Positions 1-7,046 of a stretch of 15,493 nt of DNA are shown here, piece by piece. The notes under the pieces are model-generated. The model ran no database searches. It worked only from the letters and a program-made list of their open reading frames with translations, and was not told the origin of the DNA. Source of the stretch: Actinomycetes bacterium (GTDB lineage: Bacteria; Actinomycetota; Thermoleophilia; Solirubrobacterales; Solirubrobacteraceae); contig JAEZDB010000048.1 in assembly GCA_023429855.1 (NCBI GenBank), positions 1 through 15,493 on the forward strand, read 5' to 3'. The position numbers and the translations under genes were made by a program. Position 1 is the first letter of the stretch. Each line of letters starts with the position of its first letter.

Positions 1-1175
1 TTCGTCAACCCCCCCAGCGCGGCCACGACCACGACGACCGCGACGGCGACGGCGGCGGCGCGGCCGGCCACGACGCCGCGCAGCACGGCCGCGACGATGA
101 CCGGCCCGAGGAGCACACCCCAGGCCACCGGCGAACCAAGCACCCAGAACCAGTACGGCCGCACCTGCGCGAGCGAGTCGCGGTAGACCTGCTCCGTCGC
201 GCGCAGCGTCCCGATCGGGTCGTAGCCGTAGCGCAGGGCGATCGCCCCCTGCAGCACGGCGACCGCGACCCCGCAGAGCGCCGCGAGGACGATCGCAGGG
301 CGCCACCCGTCGCGGCGCCACACCACCAGCGCCGCCCACGCACCGACCCCCAGCAGCGCCCACGTCATCATCGACGCGCCGGCAAAGGCCACCAGACCGA
401 ACGTTCTCCAGCGCCAGCTGCGGGCGACAAGGCCGCAGGCCGCGAGCGCTCCGCAGGCCGCGAACGCGTAGTCGAACGAGGTCACGCCGAAGAGCAGCGT
501 GAGGGGCGACGCAGCGCAGAGCAGGCCCGCGATGCGACCGGTCGGCTCGTCGCCCGAGAGCGTCCACCCAAGCCGGTAGGCGAGCGGCGCGCAGAGGCCG
601 CCGACCGCGATCACCAGGGTCGCAAGACCGCCGGCCGAGGTGATCCCGAGCCAGTGCACGACCAAGAGCGGCCCGGGCGGATGGCCAGCCACGTTCACCG
701 ATTGCGAGGGGACGACCTCCGCAAACCGATCGAGGTAGTTGCGCACGCCGTGCTCAAGCGTCGGCAGCCCTGGCAGGTACTCGTTGATCGCGTGGGACTG
801 GCTCAGGCCGCCCTCGAGATCGTAGATATGGCTCCAACCCGTGACGCCTTCGCGCACCAGATTGAACGCGAGCCCCGTGCCGATCGCGAGCGCGTAGAGC
901 GCCACCGCGATCAGGCCGGGCGACCATCGGACCGCCGCCAAGCGCGGACCGGCGACCAGGAAGACCGCGCCGGCCAGCAGCGCCGCTGCCAGTCCGAGCG
1001 GCTCGACGTCGGGCGCCCACCCCGAGACGAACGGCTCAGTGGCGGTGCCCAGCGACAGGCCGCGCCACCGCCAGATCAGCCCGATCCCGACCACGACCAG
1101 CGCCAGCAGGGCGGCCAGGCCAATGACGATTCGCGAAACTCGTTCGTCGGTTCGCGCTGGGGCAGCCACGGTCAT
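1..1175 (-). CDS. Polytopic membrane protein, GT-C glycosyltransferase-like (3' end cut by window)
   Basis: The minus-strand frame is open from ATG at 1175 to the window edge, 391 codons with no stop. The protein is strongly hydrophobic: segments near residues 16-35, 60-76, 85-105, 166-200, 213-250, 258-286, 293-312, 343-367 and 372-390 look membrane-spanning. A long polar loop (about 106-165) ends in a GHPPGP motif (His165). GT-C membrane glycosyltransferases that use polyprenyl-phosphate sugars have a long first outer loop with acidic residues and often an HPP-like motif, so a role in sugar transfer outside the membrane is inferred. I cannot name a family precisely. An AAGGTGAG ribosome site sits 6 bases before the ATG, which supports this start. 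The C-terminus is missing. It is divergent from the lipoprotein gene. Confidence 0.8.
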   Translation of the reverse strand, partial: MTVAAPARTDERVSRIVIGLAALLALVVVGIGLIWRWRGLSLGTATEPFVSGWAPDVEPLGLAAALLAGAVFLVAGPRLAAVRWSPGLIAVALYALAIGTGLAFNLVREGVTGWSHIYDLEGGLSQSHAINEYLPGLPTLEHGVRNYLDRFAEVVPSQSVNVAGHPPGPLLVVHWLGITSAGGLATLVIAVGGLCAPLAYRLGWTLSGDEPTGRIAGLLCAASPLTLLFGVTSFDYAFAACGALAACGLVARSWRWRTFGLVAFAGASMMTWALLGVGAWAALVVWRRDGWRPAIVLAALCGVAVAVLQGAIALRYGYDPIGTLRATEQVYRDSLAQVRPYWFWVLGSPVAWGVLLGPVIVAAVLRGVVAGRAAAVAVAVVVVVAALGGLT

Positions 1176-1181
1176 GCGATG

Positions 1182-1189
1182 CTCACCTT
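1182..1189 (-). promoter_or_regulatory. Ribosome binding site AAGGTGAG of the membrane protein gene
   Basis: The minus strand reads AAGGTGAG followed by CATCGC and ATG. This is a good Shine-Dalgarno match at normal spacing and decides the start at 1175. Its bases directly abut the start codon of the divergent lipoprotein gene at 1190, so the two 5' ends are packed against each other. Confidence 0.6.
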
Positions 1190-2278
1190 ATGCGGCCGGA
1201 GCCCCATACCCATGACGCTCGACTTACGCGCCGGGTCGGTGCGGGCTCCGCGCTCCTCACCGCGGCGGCGGTTCTCGCCGCGTGTGGGTCGGCGACGATT
1301 CAAGAGCTGCCCCCCGCGGCTGAGCCCGCACGGGGACCGGAGCTGACGCAGCCCCCCGCGGGCACCGTGCTGCAGGTCGGCGGCATGCCCGAGGGCGTCG
1401 TGATCGACCCGCGCACGCACCTTGCCGCGGTCGCCTTGCGCAACCCCGACCGACTGCGGATCATGCGTCTGCGGCGTGACGGCAAAGGCGCTGCGCCGGG
1501 CCTCGTGCGCGACGTGCCGCTGCCAGGGGCCCCGCGCCACCTGTCGCTGCGGTCCACGCCGTCCGGCACCCAAGTCCTCGTACCCGCCGAGACCGGTCGA
1601 CGCGCCCTCGCGGTCGACCTGCCCTCGGGACGGGTTGCCGCCGAGTTCGCGACCGGCGACCACCCGCACGACCTCGCCGCGATCGCCGGTAGCCGGATCG
1701 CCGTCGGCGACGAGCGCGGCAACACGCTCACGGTTGCCGACGCTAGCGGCAAGGTAGAACGAACGATCTCCGTCGCGACGCAGCCGGGTGGCGTTACGAC
1801 CCTGCGCGGCGGCTCGCTCATCGCGGTGGTCTCGGTGCGCGAACGTGTCCTTGAGATCTTCGATGCGAAGACCCTCGAGCGCCGCGCCGTCGCCCCGGCA
1901 GGTGTCGGACCGACCCACGTCGTGTGTGCGCCGCTCGGTCCGTGCTTCGTCGCCGACACCGACGGCGACGCCCTGCTGGTGTTCCGCGTCGGGGAGGGCG
2001 GGCGCACGCTGCGCCTCAGTCGACGCGTCTACATCGCCGGCGCCCCGTACGGGATCGCCATCGACCCTGAGCGTGGTCGACTCTGGGTGACGCTCACCGC
2101 ACGCAACGAGCTGCTCGAGCTCGGCGCCCACGGACGGCCGCACATCCTCCAGCGCCTGCCGACCGTGCGCCAAGCCGACACCGTGGCGGTCGACACGGCC
2201 ACCGGCGACGTCGCCGTTACGGGTCGCCGCTACGGCCAGTTGCAGGTACTCGCAGACCCGGCATCGGCCGACCGCTAG
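1190..2278 (+). CDS. Beta-propeller (YVTN/NHL-like) lipoprotein
   Basis: The product has 362 residues. The N-terminus has two arginines (14-15), a hydrophobic stretch and a lipobox Leu29-Ala-Ala-Cys32, so it is predicted to be exported and lipid-anchored at Cys32. The rest is a string of about 40-residue beta-rich repeats with phrases such as GMPEGVVIDP, GDHPHDLAAI, GVGPTHVVCA and GAPYGIAIDP, typical of YVTN/NHL-type propellers. No catalytic residues are recognised, so a binding or scaffold role is inferred. No purine-rich ribosome site precedes the ATG, and the divergent gene starts 14 bases away. Translation may therefore be leaderless; no better in-frame start precedes the signal peptide. 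It converges on the small membrane protein gene. Confidence 0.85.
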   Translation: MRPEPHTHDARLTRRVGAGSALLTAAAVLAACGSATIQELPPAAEPARGPELTQPPAGTVLQVGGMPEGVVIDPRTHLAAVALRNPDRLRIMRLRRDGKGAAPGLVRDVPLPGAPRHLSLRSTPSGTQVLVPAETGRRALAVDLPSGRVAAEFATGDHPHDLAAIAGSRIAVGDERGNTLTVADASGKVERTISVATQPGGVTTLRGGSLIAVVSVRERVLEIFDAKTLERRAVAPAGVGPTHVVCAPLGPCFVADTDGDALLVFRVGEGGRTLRLSRRVYIAGAPYGIAIDPERGRLWVTLTARNELLELGAHGRPHILQRLPTVRQADTVAVDTATGDVAVTGRRYGQLQVLADPASADR

Positions 2279-2286
2279 CCGCCACG

Positions 2287-2315
2287 TTGCGTCACGCGCT
2301 CGACGCATGACGCAA
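2287..2315. terminator. Inverted repeat between convergent genes, candidate terminator
   Basis: Arms TTGCGTCA (2287-2294) and TGACGCAA (2308-2315) pair perfectly over 8 bp around a 13-base loop that can add a 3-bp inner helix. The repeat begins 8 bases after the lipoprotein stop, and its left arm contains the stop codon of the minus-strand gene. There is no clear T-run, so termination is inferred from position. Confidence 0.45.
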
Positions 2316-2762
2316 GCGCTGAACGCCCCAGATCACGGCCGATCCGGCAAACAGCAACGCCGTGATCAGCAGCCACCGGCCGAGGTAGTCGGGCGGCGCG
2401 TGGCCCAGCGCGCGCTCGAAGTTGCCGGGTTGGCGGTTCGTGATCCGCGGGAAGAACGCGAGGAAGAGGATCCCAGCGACCACGGCGGGCACGCGCACGT
2501 AGTTGATCGCGGGCGTCGCACCGGCGACGCGAGTCAGTCCGACGTTCACGGCGCTGTAGGCCGGCAGGAACACGAGGTCGTGGAGCACGGCCCCGCCGAG
2601 GAGCCAGAGGACGAGGTTCAGCGGCTGCGGGGCGAACGGCGCGCGGAACATGATCGACAGCGCCCACGCCGCGATGCCGATCACGAGGACGTGTCCGAGC
2701 AGGTGCAGCGGTCCCGCACCATAGGCGTTGCGCAGGGTCGTCATGGGCTGAGGGCGGGTCAC
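2292..2762 (-). CDS. Small four-helix membrane protein, last gene of the oxidoreductase operon
   Basis: About 156 residues. Four hydrophobic segments lie near residues 19-40, 48-70, 88-106 and 129-147. Between helices 3 and 4 is a short polar loop with FPRITNRQPGNFERALGHAPPDYLGRW split across it. I do not recognise a named family. The GTG start at 2762 is preferred because it forms a GTGA overlap with the upstream stop and has a GGAG site 5 bases before it; an ATG at 2744 would also give a complete first helix. Co-translation with the molybdopterin enzyme suggests a membrane partner, such as an assembly or quinone-side subunit, but this is inference. Histidines lie in or near helices 1 and 2 (His19, His24 and His61), so haem binding cannot be excluded. 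Confidence 0.75.
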   Translation of the reverse strand: MTRPQPMTTLRNAYGAGPLHLLGHVLVIGIAAWALSIMFRAPFAPQPLNLVLWLLGGAVLHDLVFLPAYSAVNVGLTRVAGATPAINYVRVPAVVAGILFLAFFPRITNRQPGNFERALGHAPPDYLGRWLLITALLFAGSAVIWGVQRLRHASSA

Positions 2763-3991
2763 GCGAACTCCACGGTCGCGACCCACTTGGTGTTGTGCAC
2801 ACCCGGGAGCGCCGGCACGATGAGCCGGGCCGGGTACCCGTGGTCCATCGAGAGGTCAGCGCCTGCGACCTGCAGGGCGAGCAGCGACCGGTCGTCGGCC
2901 ACCTGCCGGCGGCCGATGGTCGTCTGCTTGAAGGCGCCGCGCGGCTGCAGCGAGACCACGTGCATCGTCGCGGGGTCGGTTGCTCCGACGAGCGCCGCCA
3001 GGTCGCTGAGGCGCACGCCGGTCCACGTCTGCATGCTCGACCACCCCTCGACACAGGCGATCGGGAGGTCCTCGGTGCGCTGCGTCATCGCCTGCAGATC
3101 GGCGCGGGTCAGCTGCACTTCGCGGCCGCCGCCACGCACCGTGAGCCGCCAGCTGTCGCCGACCATCTCCGGCGTGATGCCCGCGACCTTCGCCGTCTTG
3201 TTCACGGGGAACGTCCCGTCCTGCCCCTCGCCCCTTCCCCTAGGCCCAAACACGGCGATCTGACGGAGCGGGCCGCCAGCCGACTGGCCGACCGTCGTGA
3301 GAAACACGGCGCCTGTCGCGCCGCCGAGCAAGCCCAGCACGCCGCGGCGCGTGATCGTCGTCGGGCCGGGGTTGGGCGTCCGCAGGGGGTCGTCGGCCAT
3401 GCCCAGCACCTCGTGGCGGGTGCGCCGGGCCTCACGCATCACGGGGACGCGCGTAATCACGTGGAACACCACCGAGGCGGTGAAGATCCACGCGCCGTAG
3501 TAGTGCGCGACGACGAAGTTGAAGTGCCAGGGGTAGTAGAGCTGGGCGTTCGTCAGGCCCGTCAGCACCTGGAAGAACGCTGAACCGACCAGCAACAGGT
3601 TCGCGAGCTTCTCGAGTAGCTCCGACGGCTTCGTCGGCGGCGGCCACGCGAACAGCTTGGGAATGACGGACCACAGCTTGAAGAGCAGCAGCGGCACGAG
3701 GACGAAGCCGAGCGTGACGTGCGCACCCTGCGTAAACGCATACAGCCAGCTCGGCGACGTCGGCCACGAGATCACGAACGGCTGAAAGTCGTCGCCACGG
3801 GGGATCAACGCGTTACGGCCCAGATCGGGCTGGTACGCCGCGTGCGAGAGAAAGCCGGTGGCTGAGACGATCGTGATCGTCGCCAGCAGCGCCAGGCCGA
3901 TGACGGTCGTGAGCCAGGTGCTGCGGACCGGACTCCGCCAGAACCCCGGCCGTGCGGGGCCGGGCGGCGGCTCCTCGGGGATCAGGCGCAT
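2759..3991 (-). CDS. Molybdopterin-dependent (sulfite-oxidase family) oxidoreductase fused to a cytochrome-b-like membrane domain
   Basis: The product has 410 residues. Four helices (about 28-49, 89-110, 127-148, 158-181) carry or flank His50, His91, His156, His163 and His177, candidate haem ligands as in cytochrome-b561/DUF4405-type domains. A twin-arginine segment (TRRGVLGLLGG, Arg215-216) then leads a fifth helix, which would place the rest outside the membrane. Residues about 275-410 match the SUOX/YedY-type Mo-cofactor domain: IACVEGWS contains the molybdenum-ligand cysteine (Cys313), and RLIVP...GVHNTKWV is the conserved C-terminal block. Substrate is unknown. GGAG lies 5 bases before the ATG, and the start overlaps the methyltransferase gene by 10 bases. 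In E. coli-type MsrPQ the molybdenum and haem parts are separate proteins. Confidence 0.88.
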   Translation of the reverse strand: MRLIPEEPPPGPARPGFWRSPVRSTWLTTVIGLALLATITIVSATGFLSHAAYQPDLGRNALIPRGDDFQPFVISWPTSPSWLYAFTQGAHVTLGFVLVPLLLFKLWSVIPKLFAWPPPTKPSELLEKLANLLLVGSAFFQVLTGLTNAQLYYPWHFNFVVAHYYGAWIFTASVVFHVITRVPVMREARRTRHEVLGMADDPLRTPNPGPTTITRRGVLGLLGGATGAVFLTTVGQSAGGPLRQIAVFGPRGRGEGQDGTFPVNKTAKVAGITPEMVGDSWRLTVRGGGREVQLTRADLQAMTQRTEDLPIACVEGWSSMQTWTGVRLSDLAALVGATDPATMHVVSLQPRGAFKQTTIGRRQVADDRSLLALQVAGADLSMDHGYPARLIVPALPGVHNTKWVATVEFA

Positions 3992-4614
3992 CGAAGCTCC
4001 GCGAACCAGCGGCCCTCGTCGGCCCAGCGGTCCACGCAGCGAAGTCCAGCCCCTGCGGCGATGTCGGAGATGGCGTCGTTGCAGACGCGTGCCCAGGGGA
4101 ACCAGATCGAGACGTCCTCGCCGCGCTCGAGCCGCACTGGCACGGCGCGCGCACCGCCACCAGGGGCGTCGGTCTCAACGAGCACGGCGCCGCCGGGCGT
4201 GAGGAACTCAGCCACTCGGCGCAGCAGCGCCTGCGGGTCGCCGCCGATGCCGAGGTTGCCGTCGAGCAGCAGCACCGTCTCCCAGACCCCAAGCTCGAGG
4301 CCGTGCGTGAAGACGTCGCCGAGGACGGCTTCGGCGCCGCGCTCGCTCGCGATGCGGACCGCCAGCGGCGAGGCGTCGAGACCCAGCGCGGCGATACCCC
4401 GCCGCACGAGCGCGTGGACATGGCGTCCGGGGCCGCAGCCTACGTCGAGCACCGGCCCACGCGCACGATCGACCAGGCGCTCGTCAACCGGGTCGGCGTC
4501 GGCGAGCCAGCGGCCGACGGCCAGGAGCTCAGTCACGCCGTCGGCGTGGCGAGCGGTGAGCGTGGCACCACCCTCCAGCGCCGATTCGTACATCGTCCAG
4601 GGCAACGCGCTCAT
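3982..4614 (-). CDS. Class I SAM-dependent methyltransferase
   Basis: The product has 210 residues. Motif I is VLDVGCGPGRHVHAL (55-69), followed by LGLDAS at the end of strand 2, LGDVF (98-102), and a motif IV-like strand VLLLDGNLGIGGD (114-126). A basic/aromatic C-terminal part follows. This is the Rossmann-fold Methyltransf_11/25 type; the methyl acceptor cannot be told from sequence. The ATG at 4614 overlaps the upstream stop (ATGA), and GGAG lies 7 bases before it, indicating translational coupling. The frame stays open far upstream, but that extension is a shadow of the upstream gene in another frame. It sits between sugar-transfer and redox genes, so a glycolipid or polyprenyl-type acceptor is a reasonable guess only. 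Confidence 0.9.
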   Translation of the reverse strand: MSALPWTMYESALEGGATLTARHADGVTELLAVGRWLADADPVDERLVDRARGPVLDVGCGPGRHVHALVRRGIAALGLDASPLAVRIASERGAEAVLGDVFTHGLELGVWETVLLLDGNLGIGGDPQALLRRVAEFLTPGGAVLVETDAPGGGARAVPVRLERGEDVSIWFPWARVCNDAISDIAAGAGLRCVDRWADEGRWFAELRCA

Positions 4615-5249
4615 GCCATGACTCCGAGCGGGAGCCCAGCAAGCATCTGGGCAAATCGGCTGTGCGGCGCGAGGGCCGCCGCGGCGTACGCGTCGGCGAT
4701 GTGGTCGACGTCGCGCAGCTGCGGCAGGCTCACGTCGACGACGAGCCCCTCCTGTTCGAGGCGTGAACGCTGGAGCGCTCCGGTGTCGTCCTGGCTCATC
4801 GGGACACCGACGAACAGCGCGTCCCAACTGCGACGCAGACCGATTCCCCAGTAGCCGCCGTCGTCGGTCAGGCCGAGGACCGCCTCGATGCCCGGCGACT
4901 CCAGCGCGTCGACCGCGTCTGTCAGCAGGACCGGGGTGAGCTGCGGAGTGTCCATGCCGACGAGGAACGCCGGCTCGGCGACGTCGGCGAAGGCCGCGGC
5001 GAGGCGCTCGTCGAGGCCGGCGCCGCGTTGGGCGATCACCTCGAACCCGGCCGGCAGCCAAGGACCGGGTTCGCCGTCGAGCACGCAGACGCGCCGCGTT
5101 GCCGGCGTCTGCGCCACGGCGTCCAGCGTGTCGACGAGCGCCGTCTCCGCCAGCAGCGCTGCTTGCGCCGGCGTACATGGCGGGCACAGCCGGGTTTTGA
5201 CGCGCCCTGCGACCGGCGCCTTGGCGATCACGATCAGCGCCACGCTCAC
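4611..5249 (-). CDS. DUF2064 / TIGR04282-like glycosyltransferase (CofC-like GT-A fold)
   Basis: With the GTG start at 5249 the protein has 212 residues and begins MSVALIVIAKAPVAG, the usual opening of this family. KTRL (18-21) resembles the nucleotide-binding loop of GT-A nucleotidyltransferases. GMDTPQL (98-104) supplies a metal-binding aspartate, and LTDDGGYWGIGL (127-138) is the family hallmark. Relatives resemble CofC guanylyltransferases and are annotated as rSAM/selenodomain-associated transferases; their real reaction is largely unproven. The start forms a GTGA overlap with the GT2 stop, and the end forms an ATGA overlap with the methyltransferase. The longer upstream reading in the same frame lies inside the GT2 gene and is rejected. 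Confidence 0.9.
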   Translation of the reverse strand: MSVALIVIAKAPVAGRVKTRLCPPCTPAQAALLAETALVDTLDAVAQTPATRRVCVLDGEPGPWLPAGFEVIAQRGAGLDERLAAAFADVAEPAFLVGMDTPQLTPVLLTDAVDALESPGIEAVLGLTDDGGYWGIGLRRSWDALFVGVPMSQDDTGALQRSRLEQEGLVVDVSLPQLRDVDHIADAYAAAALAPHSRFAQMLAGLPLGVMA

Positions 5250-5899
5250 GACATCACCCCGGCCATGTCGCGGACGGCGCGCACGGTGCCGCGGACCGTC
5301 CCGGTGACTTTGCTCGTTCCGACGCGCGGCCGGTAGCCGACTTCGACCTCGTCGATCCGCCAGTCTTGCTCGGCGGCTCGCAGCACCATCTCCAGCGGCC
5401 ACCCGAACCGGCGGTCGACGATACCGAGGCCGAGCAGCGCCTCGCGGCGGGCGGCGCGCATAGGACCCAGATCGCGGAGCGGCACGCCCGCACGCCGGCG
5501 CAGCTGCCAAGCGAGCACGCCGTTGGCCGCGCGCGCGTGCGCGGGCCACGCTGCCCGTTCGGTGGGGCGCCGTCGACCGAGCACAAGGTCGGCCTCGCCC
5601 GACGAGACGGGCCCAGCGACGCGCGGGAGCTCTCGCGGGTCGAGCGACGCGTCGCAATCCATGAAGCAGACGACGTCGGCGGTCGCCGCGGTGAGGCCGG
5701 CAAAGCACGCGGCGCCAAACCCGGGCTGCGGCTCGGTCACGACGCGCGCGCCGAGCCGCGCCGCGACCTCGGCGGAGCCGTCGGTCGAGCCGTTGTCGAC
5801 GACGATTGGCGTGAATCCCGCCGGGACCCGTTCGAGGACCCACGGAATGGCCTCGGCTTCATTGAGCACGGGGAGCACGAGATCTGGCACGTCAACCAT
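5246..5899 (-). CDS. Family 2 glycosyltransferase (dolichyl-phosphate-sugar-synthase type)
   Basis: The product has 217 residues. It shows the GT-A pattern: LVLPVLNEAEAI (7-18), VVDNGSTDGS (33-42) for nucleotide binding, and a DxD-type metal site Asp81-Cys-Asp83 within CFMDCDAS. Near the C-terminus, YRPRVGTSKVTGT (189-201) is the RxGxSK(V/I)TGT block of polyprenyl-phosphate sugar synthase-like GT2 proteins. There are no membrane helices, so it should be a cytoplasmic enzyme acting at the membrane face. It is the first gene of a five-gene operon. AAGG directly touches the ATG at 5899, whereas GTG at 5890 would have 9-base spacing, so the true start may be 3 codons later. It is divergent from the epimerase gene across 92 bases. 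Confidence 0.9.
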   Translation of the reverse strand: MVDVPDLVLPVLNEAEAIPWVLERVPAGFTPIVVDNGSTDGSAEVAARLGARVVTEPQPGFGAACFAGLTAATADVVCFMDCDASLDPRELPRVAGPVSSGEADLVLGRRRPTERAAWPAHARAANGVLAWQLRRRAGVPLRDLGPMRAARREALLGLGIVDRRFGWPLEMVLRAAEQDWRIDEVEVGYRPRVGTSKVTGTVRGTVRAVRDMAGVMS

Positions 5900-5991
5900 C
5901 CTTGAGCACTCGTCAAGCGAAACGGTGAAATGTTACGAACGTAGCCGGGCAGGGCCGTGAGTTCTGGCGCTGGCGTGGGTACGGTGGGCGG
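5900..5991. promoter_or_regulatory. Divergent intergenic region between operon and epimerase, candidate promoter
   Basis: These 92 bases are the only likely promoter region for the five-gene operon and the epimerase. They are noticeably less GC-rich than their surroundings around 5910-5940. The minus strand holds a -10-like TAACAT at 5935-5930, about 30 bases before the GT2 start, but no convincing -35. No clear plus-strand promoter hexamers were found. Confidence 0.3.
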
Positions 5992-7026
5992 ATGCTGCTG
6001 GTCACCGGGGGAGCCGGATTCATCGGATCGCACATCGTCGATGCCCTGGCCGAGGCCGGGATCGCGGTGCGCGTACTCGACCATCAGGCTCCGACCTGGC
6101 CTGTCCCGGCTGGCGTCGAGGTCCGATTCGGCGACGTCCGCGACCTTGCCACGGTCACGTCGGCGCTCGACGGCGTTACGGCGGTCTGCCACCAGGCGGC
6201 GATGGTCGGCCTCGGCGTCGACCTCGACGACATCGCGGACTACGCCTCGCACAACGATCTCGGTACGGCCGTGCTGCTGCAGGCCATCGCGCGGCTCGGC
6301 ACGGTCGACCGGCTCGTCCTCGCGTCGAGCATGGTCGTCTACGGCGAGGGGCGCTACCGGTGCGCTGAACACGGCCTCGTCGGGCCGGGGCCCCGCGAGC
6401 GCGCAGCCCTCGAAGCGGGTGAGTTCGAGCCGCCCTGTCCGGTGTGCGGCCGCGCCCTGACGGCCGAGCCGGTGCCAGAGGGCGCGCCAGTCGACCCGCG
6501 CAACGTCTACGCCGCCACGAAGCTGCACCAGGAGCACCTCGCCGCGGCGTTCTCGCGGGAGACGGGCGTTCCGGTGACCTCGCTGCGGTACCACAACGTC
6601 TACGGCCCGCGGATGCCGCGCGACACGCCCTATGCGGGCGTCGCCTCGCTGTTCGCCAGCGAATTGGCGGCGGGCCGCCCGCCGCGCGTGTTCGAAGACG
6701 GCGGCCAGCTGCGGGACTTCGTGCACGTGCGCGACATCGCCCGCGCCAACGTGCGCGCCCTGACGGCCGAAACCGCCGTGCCTGGCCCGTTCAACGTGTG
6801 TTCGGGCACCCCGCGGAGCGTGCTCGACATGGCCGCGGCGCTGCATGCGGCGTCTGGCCTGGACGTTGCCGCGCCCGAGGTCACCGCCGGCTTCCGCCTC
6901 GGCGATGTCCGGCACGTCTTCGCCGACGCGACCCGCGCCGCCGACGTCCTCGGGTTCACGGCCGTCGAGGACTTCGACGCCGGTATGGCCGAGCTCTTCG
7001 CCGAGGAGACGGCCGGCGCCCGCTGA
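5992..7026 (+). CDS. NAD-dependent epimerase/dehydratase (extended SDR) with a Cys-rich insertion
   Basis: The product has 344 residues, normal for extended SDR sugar-nucleotide enzymes. TGGAGFIGSH (5-14) is the NAD-binding glycine motif. ASSMVVYG (111-118) includes the catalytic serine region, and Tyr173-Ala-Ala-Thr-Lys177 is the YxxxK pair. RYHNVYGPR (199-207) and DFVHVRDIARA (242-252) are typical of UDP-glucose 4-epimerase and dTDP-glucose dehydratase relatives. Between the serine and tyrosine regions lies an insertion with Cys124, His127 and CPVCG (Cys149, Cys152), a possible zinc knuckle. The substrate is probably an NDP-sugar. It is divergent from the GT2 operon and likely supplies or modifies its sugar donor; that link is inference from position. 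Confidence 0.92.
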   Translation: MLLVTGGAGFIGSHIVDALAEAGIAVRVLDHQAPTWPVPAGVEVRFGDVRDLATVTSALDGVTAVCHQAAMVGLGVDLDDIADYASHNDLGTAVLLQAIARLGTVDRLVLASSMVVYGEGRYRCAEHGLVGPGPRERAALEAGEFEPPCPVCGRALTAEPVPEGAPVDPRNVYAATKLHQEHLAAAFSRETGVPVTSLRYHNVYGPRMPRDTPYAGVASLFASELAAGRPPRVFEDGGQLRDFVHVRDIARANVRALTAETAVPGPFNVCSGTPRSVLDMAAALHAASGLDVAAPEVTAGFRLGDVRHVFADATRAADVLGFTAVEDFDAGMAELFAEETAGAR

Positions 7027-7046
7027 GTCGCGCCCGAGGGCTCAGC
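7022..7046. terminator. Inverted repeat spanning both stop codons of a convergent pair
   Basis: Arms GCTGAG (7022-7027) and CTCAGC (7041-7046) are perfect, and each contains the TGA of one gene. The 13-base loop holds its own GCCC/GGGC palindrome. Symmetry and position suggest a bidirectional terminator; no T-run is present. Confidence 0.45.

Noticed and set aside
654..1346. Plus-strand open frame opposite the membrane protein
   Set aside because: The minus frame from 1175 encodes a coherent polytopic membrane protein with a good ribosome site; the plus frame is Arg/Gln-rich and continues out of frame over the lipoprotein start.
1172..2308. Minus-strand open frame of 378 codons opposite the lipoprotein
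   Set aside because: The plus frame has a signal peptide, lipobox and propeller repeats; the minus frame has low-complexity Arg/Gly/Asp composition.
3982..5187. Long single minus-strand frame covering the methyltransferase and the region upstream
   Set aside because: Only the 3' part (from ATG 4614) is methyltransferase. The upstream part overlaps the DUF2064 gene in a different frame and is Arg-rich.
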